The notes beneath the pieces are model-generated. The model searched no databases and was not told where the DNA came from. It saw only the letters and a list, made by a program, of their open reading frames with translations. A stretch of 64,000 nucleotides of DNA from Legionella lansingensis (GTDB lineage: Bacteria > Pseudomonadota > Gammaproteobacteria > Legionellales > Legionellaceae): the NCBI RefSeq assembly GCF_900187355.1, contig NZ_LT906451.1:2520001-2584000 (forward strand), in the 5' to 3' direction. Within the stretch, counting starts at the first letter, position 1, and each line of letters opens with the position of its first letter. Shown here piece by piece: positions 28,036 through 36,877 of the stretch. The translations under genes were made by a program, and so were the position numbers.

Positions 28036-29307
28036 CTAACGTTTGCAGTATGTTTCACGGGTTAGTAAAACAGCAATTAATGCGGCGAGCGCGGTAAGAG
28101 GAAACATCCACATGGCATATTGAAAGTCAGCGATAGTGTAATTTTTAGTAATAAGACCCGCATGATGCTGCATCAACCAACCAAATAGCACCTGACCTAC
28201 ACCTGCCCCACCCATAATAATCACTGAGGCGATACTCGTCGCTGCCCCTGTGTTGTCTGATAGATTACTCTCTGCTATCAGTGGATAACTAATCACTTGG
28301 GTGCTGGTGAAAAAACCAAGCGCAAAAAATAAAATACTTAAAACAGTCTGTGACAAAACAATATCCATAAATAAAGGGATGGTCGTAATTAGTGTTGCTA
28401 TTGCACCGATGATCATTAAAGGCTTACGTCGGCCTTGATTATCAGAAAACCATCCAACCAAGGGACAACCAACGATACTACCAATAAAAATAAGACTCAC
28501 CACATTGCTTGCAGCAATCTCTGGTAAGTGATGAACCACCTGTAGATAAGTGGCCCCCCATAAAGCACAAAGCACCATAATAGGTAAATTAAGAAAGCAG
28601 GTATAAAATCCAGCCAACCAATTTTGGCGGTTACCGAGAGCTTGCAAAAAACTTGGAATAGCAGAGGCTTGCGAAGATTTTTTTACTTCACCAGTGTTCG
28701 CTGGTTTATCTTGAACAATCAAATAAATCCAGAGTAACAAGCAGATACCGACGATACCATCAATAAATAAAGAGGCACGCCAGCCATAGAGCTCATTAAG
28801 ATGAGCAAAAGGAGTGTGAGCCATCATCCCACCCATGAAAGCCATGGTTACCAAGGAACCGATAACTAACGCTTGGCGACGGGGAGGAAACCAATGAGAA
28901 ACCAATACCACACAAGATAAAAAACAAAAAGCGTTACCTATACCTGAAAGGAAATGGAAAAAGCAAGCAAGAGCAAAAGAATGGGTGATGGCAAAACCTA
29001 TGGTACCAATCACGCAAATCACCATTGCGATCAAAATAACTAAACGAGTAGAACAACGATCAAGAATAATTCCTGCTGGTAAAAGGAATAATAAGTCTGC
29101 CCATAAATAGGTACTAGACATCCAGCTAAGCTGTGCGGCATTAAGGTGAAAATCAACACGTAAAGGCTGATTGATCACATCAAAAATATTTAACTGAAAA
29201 AATTCGTAAAAGAAAAATAACCCTGCTGATAGGCAAACTAACCATGCCATGAAAGAGTTTCGCGGGAATACAAGCTCCGACTTCACTGCAAGAGACTCAG
29301 ACAACAT
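28036..29307 (-). CDS. MFS transporter
   Basis: Paralogue of the gene 14 bp downstream, 423 residues, sharing the N-terminal WLVCLSAGLFFFYEFFQ, IILDRCSTRLVI and GIGNAFCFLSCVVLVSHWFPP. First gene of a probable operon (MFS-MFS-deoB, possibly zur). Preceded by a 355-bp gap that contains a repeat element. Confidence 0.85.
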   Translation of the reverse strand: MLSESLAVKSELVFPRNSFMAWLVCLSAGLFFFYEFFQLNIFDVINQPLRVDFHLNAAQLSWMSSTYLWADLLFLLPAGIILDRCSTRLVILIAMVICVIGTIGFAITHSFALACFFHFLSGIGNAFCFLSCVVLVSHWFPPRRQALVIGSLVTMAFMGGMMAHTPFAHLNELYGWRASLFIDGIVGICLLLWIYLIVQDKPANTGEVKKSSQASAIPSFLQALGNRQNWLAGFYTCFLNLPIMVLCALWGATYLQVVHHLPEIAASNVVSLIFIGSIVGCPLVGWFSDNQGRRKPLMIIGAIATLITTIPLFMDIVLSQTVLSILFFALGFFTSTQVISYPLIAESNLSDNTGAATSIASVIIMGGAGVGQVLFGWLMQHHAGLITKNYTIADFQYAMWMFPLTALAALIAVLLTRETYCKR

Positions 29308-29662
29308 TACTCCTTAGCAAGGGGGGTCGCAAAATTTGCGCGAATTATAGCAAAAATTATAGGGAATGGATATCTTTGTTGCACAATTTATTGCCAGAAA
29401 AAACATTGCCAGCAGCGTAAAGATAAAATTAGATTTTTGCAAATATTCCATATAACGCATACCATTAACACCTTAGGGCCTGTTGACAATTCATTTATTC
29501 AATTTCTTGAAAACCCCTACGTACCGCGGCTTGTCCAGGTATCCACAAGATCCCTGGATGACGCGGACTGATCCCGGATCGAGTCCGGGAGCGTCGCGTA
29601 GGCTTGTAGAGCAATTGTCAACAGACCCTGGTTAGGGTTAATAAAATACAATAAGGATAATA
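29308..29662. other. Intergenic region holding a repeat element
   Basis: Gap between divergent genes. The MFS promoter should be in the first 100 bp. The rest is dominated by the 155-bp element at 29475-29629. AAGGATAATA before 29663 is the ribosome-binding site of the dehydrogenase. No other gene seen. Confidence 0.5.
29475..29629. repeat. 155-bp element with terminal inverted repeats
   Basis: Ends AGGGCCTGTTGACAATT and AATTGTCAACAGACCCT form terminal inverted repeats (one mismatch). The interior has GC-rich palindromic stretches (CCTGGATGACGCGGAC, GATCCCGGATCGAGTCCGGGA). No coding capacity, so MITE-like. Related single ends occur at 25001-25018 and 18733-18746. Confidence 0.75.
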
Positions 29663-30712
29663 ATGATGATCCCAGTCAAAGGCTATGCTGCATCAAGTGC
29701 TAAAGCTCCATTGGAACCTTTTTCCTTTCAGCGAAGAGATGTGGGTGATCATGATGTATTGATTGATATTAAGTACTGTGGCATTTGTCATTCCGATATT
29801 CATCAAGCTCGCGACGAATGGGGTGGCTCCCTTTTTCCCATGGTCCCAGGTCACGAAATTGTAGGCATCGTTGAAAAAGTTGGGACAAAGGTTAAGCAGT
29901 TTAAAGAGGGGGAGCATGTTGGTGTAGGCTGTCTTGTTGATTCTTGCCGCCACTGTGAAAATTGTGAGGATGGGTTAGAACAATATTGTTTGGAAGGACC
30001 AACAGTGACCTACAACGGGATGGAGCGTGATGGGAGCCATTTAACGCAGGGTGGGTACTCAACAAAAATTGTCGTTGATGAAAATTTTGTTTTGCGTCTT
30101 CCTAACAACTTACCACTAGCTGACACGGCGCCATTGTTATGTGCGGGAATCACGCTTTACTCACCTTTAAAACACTGGCAAGCAGGTCCAGGCAAAAAAG
30201 TGGCCATACTTGGTTTAGGTGGCATCGGGCATGTAGGAGTAAAAATTGCGCATGCCATGGGTGCTAATGTCACTGTACTTAGCCATTCAACCAGAAAAGA
30301 ACAAGACAGTAAGCGTCTTGGGGCAGACTTTTTTTATGCGACTTCGGAACCAAACACCTTCAATAAATTAGCCTTAAGCTTTGATCTCATCCTCTGTACC
30401 GTATCCGAAGGAATTGATTGGAATGAATATCTAAAATTGTTGAAGCGGGACGGCACTCTGGTGGTTCTTGGAGTCCCGAATAAGGATGTCCCCGTTGGTG
30501 CTTTTTCACTGATTAGCGGTCGCCGTAGTTTGGCGGGTTCAATGATTGGTGGTCTCGCAGAAACTCAAGAAATGCTTGATTTTTGCGGCAAACATAATAT
30601 CACTGCAGACATCGAATTGATTCCTATACAAAAAGTTAATGAGGCTTATGAACGGGTTCTAAAAAGTGATGTACGTTATCGATTTGTAATAGACATGGCA
30701 TCCTTGCGTTAG
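29663..30712 (+). CDS. Zinc-dependent alcohol dehydrogenase, cinnamyl-alcohol-dehydrogenase/YahK type
   Basis: NADP-dependent aldehyde reductase/alcohol dehydrogenase of the medium-chain family, 349 residues. Catalytic zinc site includes C42 (CGICHSD) and H64 (PGHEIVG); the structural zinc site is C95, C98, C101, C109; the nucleotide site is GLGGIGHVG. Physiological substrate unknown; relatives reduce a broad range of aldehydes. A second ATG at 29666 is equally possible. Confidence 0.92.
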   Translation: MMIPVKGYAASSAKAPLEPFSFQRRDVGDHDVLIDIKYCGICHSDIHQARDEWGGSLFPMVPGHEIVGIVEKVGTKVKQFKEGEHVGVGCLVDSCRHCENCEDGLEQYCLEGPTVTYNGMERDGSHLTQGGYSTKIVVDENFVLRLPNNLPLADTAPLLCAGITLYSPLKHWQAGPGKKVAILGLGGIGHVGVKIAHAMGANVTVLSHSTRKEQDSKRLGADFFYATSEPNTFNKLALSFDLILCTVSEGIDWNEYLKLLKRDGTLVVLGVPNKDVPVGAFSLISGRRSLAGSMIGGLAETQEMLDFCGKHNITADIELIPIQKVNEAYERVLKSDVRYRFVIDMASLR

Positions 30713-30751
30713 TAAGAACCGCACCTCATCTCTGAGTCTCTACTTAATCGT

Positions 30752-30805
30752 GTCATTCTCGCGGAGGCGAGAACCATCCTAGATTCCCGCTTACGCGGGA
30801 ATGAC
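30752..30805. repeat. Palindromic repeat, GTCATTC...GAATGAC type
   Basis: Inverted arms GTCATTCTCGCGGAGGCGAG and CCCGCTTACGCGGGAATGAC. Same family as 6389, 34133, 47406 and 58551. Lies between the dehydrogenase and the multicopper oxidase. Confidence 0.65.
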
Positions 30806-30903
30806 GCAGTCTTATGAACAGTCGTTGTCGTTTTGGTTTTGCCAGGATGTTTACTCTCTACTATTGTTAAGATAATAAATTGAATAATTCGGGTGAATCT
30901 ATT

Positions 30904-32394
30904 ATGCAACGATTGCAGACATTTGAAAGACGAAATTATTTATTTTTGTTCTTTTTTTCTTTCGCCTTGATCATTTTCTGTTTTGATAGTCCTGCAGAAC
31001 AAAAAACACCATCCCCAAAAACCATCATTGAAGTTACGGATACCCAGTTTCAACTTAATGAACAGGGCAAAGCAGCGAAAGCATTTAATCTCCGTTTTAT
31101 TAAGCCTGACGGTTCGATCAGTAAAGAAGGTTATTTTGGCACCAAAGGTGATCTATTCAATGTAACGGTAGTAAATAAATCAGCTGAACCGATAACAATC
31201 CACTGGCATGGTCTTATCGTTCCTAATGATCAAGATGGTGTACCTTATGTAACGCAAACCCCAATTAAACCAGGTGAGAGTCACCCTTATAAATTTAAAC
31301 TTCTGCAATCAGGGACTTATTGGATGCATTCTCATGTGGGCTTTCAAGAGCAACAGCTCTTGGCAGCACCTTTTATTATTTATAAGCCCGGTGAACAAAA
31401 CAAAGAACAAGAAGTCATTTTGTTCCTGGAAGATTTTACTTACGCTGATCCTAACATCCTATTTCAAAAATTGCGCAGTGCCAAAATGCCCGCTATGACA
31501 ATGTCAAAATCGATGAATATGAATGGAAAAGCAGATTTTAATGATATTGACTACGATGCCTTTCTCACCAACAGAACGACATTGAAGAAACCCGAGATTA
31601 AAACAGTCAGTGCAGGTAAAACGATACGGCTGCGAATAATCAATGGCTCAGCTTCGACGAATTTTCAGATCAATTTAGGTAATATTGCAGGGACATTGAT
31701 TGCTGTAGATGGTGAAGATGTTCAACCAATAACTGCCAAGACATTTCCGATTGGTATTGCCAATCGGCTGGATATCATTTTAACGATCCCTAAACAGGGT
31801 GGTTTTTTTCCTATTCTTGCACAAGCGGAAGGTACGAATAAGCAAACGGGACTAATATTAGTCACAGGAATAATGCCCATTCCACAATTAAGTTCAATTG
31901 CGGCACAAAGCATAGGTCGCATTGATTATTATCAACTTGAAAAGCAATTGCACGCGATACGACCTTTGACAAAGAAACCTGTTACTGTTAGTTTGTCATA
32001 CTCACTAGACGGCAACATGCAAGGTTATCAATGGATGCTGAATGGTCAGAGCTACCCTAAAATCACGCCTAAGACAATTAAGCAAGGCGATCGGGTGGAA
32101 ATGGTTTTTACGAACACAACCCAAATGTCTCATCCCATGCATCTCCATGGGCATGTTTTTCAAGTCACAGAAATTGATGGTATAAAACTTCCGAATGGAG
32201 CAATGCGCGATACTGTTCTTGTGCAACCTAATAGTACAGTAAAAATCCAATTCGATGCTGATAATCCAGGAATATGGTTGAATCATTGTCACAATCTCTA
32301 TCATTTCATCGCCGGTATGGGTACAACGGTAGAATATATTGGTTATCCTAAGCCTTCTTTTTACCTGGAATTCATTGGCGCTGGCAAAAAATAA
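30904..32394 (+). CDS. Multicopper oxidase, exported
   Basis: Three-cupredoxin-domain multicopper oxidase of 496 residues from ATG 30904. All four copper-ligand motifs are present: H100WH102G, H142SH144, H410PMH413LH415GH, and H461CH463NLYHFIAGM472, so both the trinuclear and type 1 sites should be complete. The N-terminus FERRNYLFLFFFSFALIIF resembles a Tat-type twin-arginine signal. L. pneumophila has a multicopper oxidase (McoL) linked to aerobic iron acquisition; orthology is likely but not proven. Copper detoxification or ferrous iron oxidation are the main options. Confidence 0.9.
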   Translation: MQRLQTFERRNYLFLFFFSFALIIFCFDSPAEQKTPSPKTIIEVTDTQFQLNEQGKAAKAFNLRFIKPDGSISKEGYFGTKGDLFNVTVVNKSAEPITIHWHGLIVPNDQDGVPYVTQTPIKPGESHPYKFKLLQSGTYWMHSHVGFQEQQLLAAPFIIYKPGEQNKEQEVILFLEDFTYADPNILFQKLRSAKMPAMTMSKSMNMNGKADFNDIDYDAFLTNRTTLKKPEIKTVSAGKTIRLRIINGSASTNFQINLGNIAGTLIAVDGEDVQPITAKTFPIGIANRLDIILTIPKQGGFFPILAQAEGTNKQTGLILVTGIMPIPQLSSIAAQSIGRIDYYQLEKQLHAIRPLTKKPVTVSLSYSLDGNMQGYQWMLNGQSYPKITPKTIKQGDRVEMVFTNTTQMSHPMHLHGHVFQVTEIDGIKLPNGAMRDTVLVQPNSTVKIQFDADNPGIWLNHCHNLYHFIAGMGTTVEYIGYPKPSFYLEFIGAGKK

Positions 32395-32427
32395 GCTGCA
32401 AGAATATTGCAATCCGCTTAGAACGAT

Positions 32428-32451
32428 GAAAGACTAATAAATTAGTCTTTC
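32428..32451 (+). terminator. Hairpin terminator after the multicopper oxidase
   Basis: Perfect 10-bp stem GAAAGACTAA/TTAGTCTTTC with TAAA loop, 34 bases beyond the stop codon. The stem is AU-rich and the U-tract is weak. Confidence 0.5.
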
Positions 32452-32501
32452 AAAGCTAAACCCCCAATGGAAGAAACAACGTGTTAAGCCAGGGAGAAGG
32501 C

Positions 32502-33284
32502 ATGTTTCGCGGACTAATTAATTTATTACCGATATGGCAAATCTTCTTAATCAATCTTTCAATATTGATTTGCATTTCTCTCTTAGCCAGTTATCTAGGC
32601 TCGATACTCATTCCTCAAGAAACCATTGACCGAGAATACTCACGCAGCACTGATAGTGTGCTTAATATTATGGGCAGCGGTTATGGCGTGTTCCTGGGTT
32701 TTGTGATTATAGCACTCTGGAACCATTATCTCGCTGTACAAAAAATTATTTATGAAGAAACGGACGCCATCAGTGTGATTGTTCGCCACCTCGACGTTTT
32801 CCCCCCTAAAGAAGCCAGTCTACTGCGAAAAAACATTCAAGCCTATGTTGTTGCAGTGAGGGGAGATGAATGGGAGAAGATGCGTGAAGGCAAAGAAAGT
32901 GAAAAAGCTTGGACGGCTCTGCAGGATCTACTCCTGTCTTTTCAAGATTATACACCCCAAACCCCAAAAGAAGAGTTATTTTATCGTCAAAGCCTTTCCT
33001 TCCTTGATAAGGTTTTGAAGCAACGCCGTGACAGATTGATGGCTGCGAAAAGCATTATTAATGACGAGCTTCGAACAGCCTTAATCCTAGGGGCGATAGT
33101 AATCATTTTTTTAGCAAGCCTCCTTAAAGCGAAGGAAGGTGGCATGCGGATCTTCGCCAATGTATGTTTGGCAATCGTAATCGGATTCAATTTAACTCTA
33201 GCAATCAGCTTTGATTTCCCATTTTCAGGAAGTATCTCAGTCGGTAATAGTCCTTTCTATGAAGGGGTATTAGCGACACTTTGA
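32502..33284 (+). CDS. DUF4239 family membrane protein (bestrophin-like)
   Basis: Inner-membrane protein of 260 residues with about four membrane segments: two near the N-terminus (IFLINLSILICISLLASYLGSIL and MGSGYGVFLGFVIIALW) and two at the C-terminus. This is the DUF4239 layout, a family with distant similarity to bestrophin channels and no assigned function. ATG 32502 follows GGGAGA; the GTG at 32481 is less likely. Monocistronic. Confidence 0.75.
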   Translation: MFRGLINLLPIWQIFLINLSILICISLLASYLGSILIPQETIDREYSRSTDSVLNIMGSGYGVFLGFVIIALWNHYLAVQKIIYEETDAISVIVRHLDVFPPKEASLLRKNIQAYVVAVRGDEWEKMREGKESEKAWTALQDLLLSFQDYTPQTPKEELFYRQSLSFLDKVLKQRRDRLMAAKSIINDELRTALILGAIVIIFLASLLKAKEGGMRIFANVCLAIVIGFNLTLAISFDFPFSGSISVGNSPFYEGVLATL

Positions 33285-33413
33285 ATGATAAGTCTTTCAT
33301 CAAGTTAGCTTTTTTAAATTTCCCGATCATTTTATTCATTTTTACTCATCGTGAGGCAATTATTTCACGCCTAAGGTATTATGTTACCCTTCTTTTTGTT
33401 ATAGGAGATAAAA

Positions 33414-34049
33414 ATGCCTTCATTAAAGCAAGTCATTGACGAATTTAGAAATGCTTTCCAATATCTAGATGAGACAGACCATAGACGGTCACGCTTGTAT
33501 GAATTTTGGTTCAAGAGTGAGCGGTTAAAAAAAACATTTACCAATGAAGAGCTAACAGCAGCTATAGAAGACGCAGTAAAGAATTGCAATAGCAATCTAC
33601 GAAACTTGGTTAGTCAGCGGGGAAATGAGGACTTCGATACTGTGAAAACAGAGTTCTTTAATATCATTGCAGAGACCCTTCATGCTGTACAAGTAAAACG
33701 GTTTGTCCATGGTTCAGTAGCAATAAAAAATTTTGAGTACGCTGGTCAGTCTATTTTTGAGCGGTATTTGGTTCCTAAAGAAGCGAGTTTCTTTGAGAAA
33801 GAATTGATGAATAGCCTCAATGCTCTCACAACTAAATTCCCTGAGCTTGCTCCCTTGATGAATACACTAGCGCAAAAGATTGCCGATAATGAACAATATG
33901 CAACCGTTTTGTGTCGCGGAAAAACAATGAAACATCCTAATGGCGAACTAATATACTCTGAGAGTGAGTTCAAACTTAATAACACTTATCAAAACCGCGA
34001 AGCCCGTGAAGAATATGCAACTGAAAACATTGCCAAAATAACCTTGTAG
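33414..34049 (+). CDS. Hypothetical protein, possible Dot/Icm substrate
   Basis: 211 residues, soluble, mostly charged helices with no recognised domain. AGGAG lies at the right distance before ATG 33414. No signal peptide or membrane segment. The C-terminus (NREAREEYATENIAKITL) has a run of glutamates followed by hydrophobic residues, a pattern common in Legionella Dot/Icm secretion signals. Flanked by single genes of unrelated function. Function unknown; the effector suggestion is weak inference. Confidence 0.6.
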   Translation: MPSLKQVIDEFRNAFQYLDETDHRRSRLYEFWFKSERLKKTFTNEELTAAIEDAVKNCNSNLRNLVSQRGNEDFDTVKTEFFNIIAETLHAVQVKRFVHGSVAIKNFEYAGQSIFERYLVPKEASFFEKELMNSLNALTTKFPELAPLMNTLAQKIADNEQYATVLCRGKTMKHPNGELIYSESEFKLNNTYQNREAREEYATENIAKITL

Positions 34050-34132
34050 GTTTTCTTTGCTCAGTGATCGACTCATTTTATAAGTCATCCCCCGCAGGCC
34101 ACTGCCATTAAGTTAAATCTATCCTCAAAACT

Positions 34133-34214
34133 GTCATCCCCGCGAAGGCGGGGATCCACCTCTGATTGCGCTCAAGGGTCAGTGTAGGAATGGACCCGCC
34201 TTCGCGGGAATGAC
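34133..34214. repeat. Palindromic repeat, GTCATCCCCGCG...CGCGGGAATGAC type
   Basis: Arms GTCATCCCCGCGAAGGCGGG and CCCGCCTTCGCGGGAATGAC, separated by about 40 bases. Longest copy of the family in the window, in the 267-bp gap before the argE-like gene. Confidence 0.7.
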
Positions 34215-34315
34215 ACCCATTAGGAGGCAGAGTCGCAATTCACGTTAATTTAAAAGTGTTAAAACGCGATAGAGAGTGCTATGTTCACTATAGGTGGTTA
34301 TTTTGAAGGAATGAA

Positions 34316-35482
34316 ATGAACGCACAACAGTGGCTTGCACGACTCATTGGCTTTAATACCATTTCCAGCAATTCCAATATGGAATTAATCGAGGTAATCG
34401 CTGAGTGGTTCAAATTACACCGTATCAACGCTCATATTATCCCTAGCACCATAGACTCGAAAGCAAATCTTTTTGCCACCATACCCGCCCAAAATGGTCA
34501 AACTCAAGGAGGTCTTTTGCTGTCGGGACATACCGATGTGGTTCCTGTTGCAGGGCAAATGTGGACGACTGATCCATTTATAGCCACTGAGAAAGATGGC
34601 AAAATTTATGGTCGTGGTGCCAGCGACATGAAAGGATTTATCGCTGTTTTACTGGCGCTTTTACCTGAATTTAAAGCGCTGAAACTATGCAAACCCCTCC
34701 ATTTTGCCTTTACCTATGATGAGGAAGTTGGTTGCATTGGTGTGGATGATTTATTGGAATACTTGCAGAAAATAAGTATACAACCTGAGGGCTGTATCGT
34801 TGGCGAACCTTCGAGCATGCGCCCCATCATCGGAGAAAAATCAAGACGGGTTTTTCATTGTCAAATCCAAGGATACTCCGTTCATTCATCGCTCGCCGAT
34901 CAAGGTTGTAATGCCATTCATTACGCAGGTCGCTTGATTTGTTACATCAGTGAGTTAGCGAAGTACTTAAAAGAACAAGGTCCCTTCGATAAAGACTTTG
35001 ATGTGCCCTATTGCACGCTTTGTACCAATATTATCAGCGGGGGAACGGCAAGAAACATCATTCCTAATAATTGTGAGCTCATCATTGAAATCCGTTATTT
35101 GCCTCAATTTCCTCTCGAAAATCTTCGTAGCCAGCTTGAAAATTACATTAACAATGAGTTATTACCCGACATGAAAAAAACATATCCCGAAGCGGCTGTT
35201 TATTTGGACCAAATTTCTGATTCACCAGGATTTACTGCATCGAAAGATGCTCCTATTACCCGATTAGTCCACACCGTTATCGGTACAGAAGAGTACTTAA
35301 AGGTATCTTATTCTAGTGAAGCTACTTCGTACCAAGATGCAGGCATTCCTACTATTATCTGCGGACCTGGTAATATTGAACAAGCACATCGGCCTGATGA
35401 ATTTATCAGTCTTGAACAACTCAACATTTGCGAGCACGCTCTCAAAAACATTGTCACGTTGTTCTGTATGGATACACATTAG
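34316..35482 (+). CDS. argE: Acetylornithine deacetylase (M20 peptidase family)
   Basis: M20-family metallohydrolase, 388 residues, closest to ArgE, which removes the acetyl group from N-acetylornithine. Metal-binding motifs: SGHTDVVP (about residue 75), GRGASDMKGF, YDEEVGCIG and GEPSSM. The dimerisation domain lies in the middle. No other arginine genes are nearby, so a related substrate (another N-acyl amino acid) cannot be excluded. Confidence 0.85.
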   Translation: MNAQQWLARLIGFNTISSNSNMELIEVIAEWFKLHRINAHIIPSTIDSKANLFATIPAQNGQTQGGLLLSGHTDVVPVAGQMWTTDPFIATEKDGKIYGRGASDMKGFIAVLLALLPEFKALKLCKPLHFAFTYDEEVGCIGVDDLLEYLQKISIQPEGCIVGEPSSMRPIIGEKSRRVFHCQIQGYSVHSSLADQGCNAIHYAGRLICYISELAKYLKEQGPFDKDFDVPYCTLCTNIISGGTARNIIPNNCELIIEIRYLPQFPLENLRSQLENYINNELLPDMKKTYPEAAVYLDQISDSPGFTASKDAPITRLVHTVIGTEEYLKVSYSSEATSYQDAGIPTIICGPGNIEQAHRPDEFISLEQLNICEHALKNIVTLFCMDTH

Positions 35483-35492
35483 TAGTAACTGC

Positions 35493-35996
35493 TTATCGAT
35501 TCTTAATCCGATAGAATCGACATATCATACCAAGATAATAAGCATCTTTATAATGTTCCATGCCGCATTTTTTCATCACTCGGAATGACGCTTTGTTATT
35601 TTTGTCAGCATAAGCGATGATATAATCGGCATCGATATGTTGTTTTGCCCAAGCAAGCAAGCCTCTTAACGTCTCAGTCGCATAACCCTTGCTCCAAAAT
35701 TTCTTATGAAAAAGATAGCCTACTTTAATTTCTCCCGTTTCAATCCGATCAAAATAGGCCTCTCCAACAAATTCATTATCTTTAAGCCTAAAGATGACTA
35801 AACAAGGCAAATGTTTAACTTCATAATTAGCGAGACAAGTTTCAATCTGACTCTTGATTTCTCGACGACTTAGCGTGCCTTCAGGAAAATACTCTTTTAC
35901 CTCCGGATCTTTATCCAGGCCCTCTAAATACTTTACGTCGTCTTGTCTCATGAGTCGCAAACCGAGTTGCTTTGTTGTTATTAGGTATTGCTCCAT
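35493..35996 (-). CDS. GNAT family N-acetyltransferase (RimJ/RimL-like)
   Basis: 167 residues with the GNAT layout: LGLRLMRQDDVKYLEGLDKDPEVKEYF at the N-terminus as in RimJ/RimL proteins, VGYLFHKKFWSKGYATETLRGLL as the acetyl-CoA-binding motif A, and NKASFRVMKKCGM near the C-terminus. Probable protein or small-molecule acetyltransferase; acceptor unknown. Converges on argE with ten bases between stops. Confidence 0.85.
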   Translation of the reverse strand: MEQYLITTKQLGLRLMRQDDVKYLEGLDKDPEVKEYFPEGTLSRREIKSQIETCLANYEVKHLPCLVIFRLKDNEFVGEAYFDRIETGEIKVGYLFHKKFWSKGYATETLRGLLAWAKQHIDADYIIAYADKNNKASFRVMKKCGMEHYKDAYYLGMICRFYRIKNR

Positions 35997-36136
35997 CTAA
36001 ACATACCTCAGTTCAAGATAATCTTTAAGAATAGTATCTGGGTACGGGATATATTCATAGAGTAGCACGGTTTTGTTTTTATAAAATACAAAAAAGATGT
36101 ATTATGAGGGTTGCCTTTGCAAAGGAATGTAACTTT

Positions 36137-36874
36137 GTGACGATTACACTACATAATGTTTCTAAATCCTTTGATAGAAAGAAATCCTATTCGGTCAAAA
36201 ATCTTAATTTATCCATTGTCGATGGTGAAACATTAATACTAGTGGGATCATCTGGTAGTGGGAAATCCACATTACTGCGACTGATCAATCATACGCTTAA
36301 ACCCACCTCAGGCAGAATAGAGATTGATGGGAAGTTAATACAAGATTACCCTAGAGTGCAATTGCGTCGCTCAATGGGGTTTGTATTTCAAGATATCGGT
36401 CTGTTTCCTCACATGACCGTAGCCCAAAACATAGCCATTATCATGCGCTTGATGAGCATTCCCAAGGAACAACGCACTAAGCGTGTCAACGAATTGTTAC
36501 ATTTAGTCAATCTGGACCCGGAAAAGTATTTTAACCGCTATCCTGATGAATTATCGGGCGGAGAGCAGCAACGCGTTGGTGTAGCACGTGCTTTAGCGAC
36601 CAATCCTAATTACATTTTAATGGATGAACCTTTCGCCGCATTAGATGCGCTTACTCGCGAAACGTTACAAAACGAAATCATTGCCCTAAAGCAAAAACTC
36701 AATAAAACAATTATTTTTGTAACTCATGATATTAATGAAGCATTTCGTCTAGCTGACAGGATTGCTATCATGCATGCGGGAAATCTCGAGCAAATTGGCA
36801 CAAAAGAAGACGTTCTAGTCCGTCCCGCTACTGAATTCGTTAAACAACTTCTTACAACAAAAACACATACTTAG
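36137..36874 (+). CDS. ABC transporter ATPase, glycine betaine/carnitine/choline (OpuCA/ProV-like)
   Basis: ATP-binding subunit of an osmoprotectant-type importer. Walker A GSSGSGKS (37-44), Q-loop FVFQDIGLFPHM, signature LSGGEQQRVGVARAL, Walker B YILMDEP and H-loop VTHD are intact. It lacks the CBS pair found at the C-terminus of many OpuCA/ProV proteins. GTG 36137 follows AAGGA at ten bases; ATG 36104 would add 11 residues. First gene of a three-gene operon. Confidence 0.88.
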   Translation: MTITLHNVSKSFDRKKSYSVKNLNLSIVDGETLILVGSSGSGKSTLLRLINHTLKPTSGRIEIDGKLIQDYPRVQLRRSMGFVFQDIGLFPHMTVAQNIAIIMRLMSIPKEQRTKRVNELLHLVNLDPEKYFNRYPDELSGGEQQRVGVARALATNPNYILMDEPFAALDALTRETLQNEIIALKQKLNKTIIFVTHDINEAFRLADRIAIMHAGNLEQIGTKEDVLVRPATEFVKQLLTTKTHT

Positions 36875-36877
36875 CCG

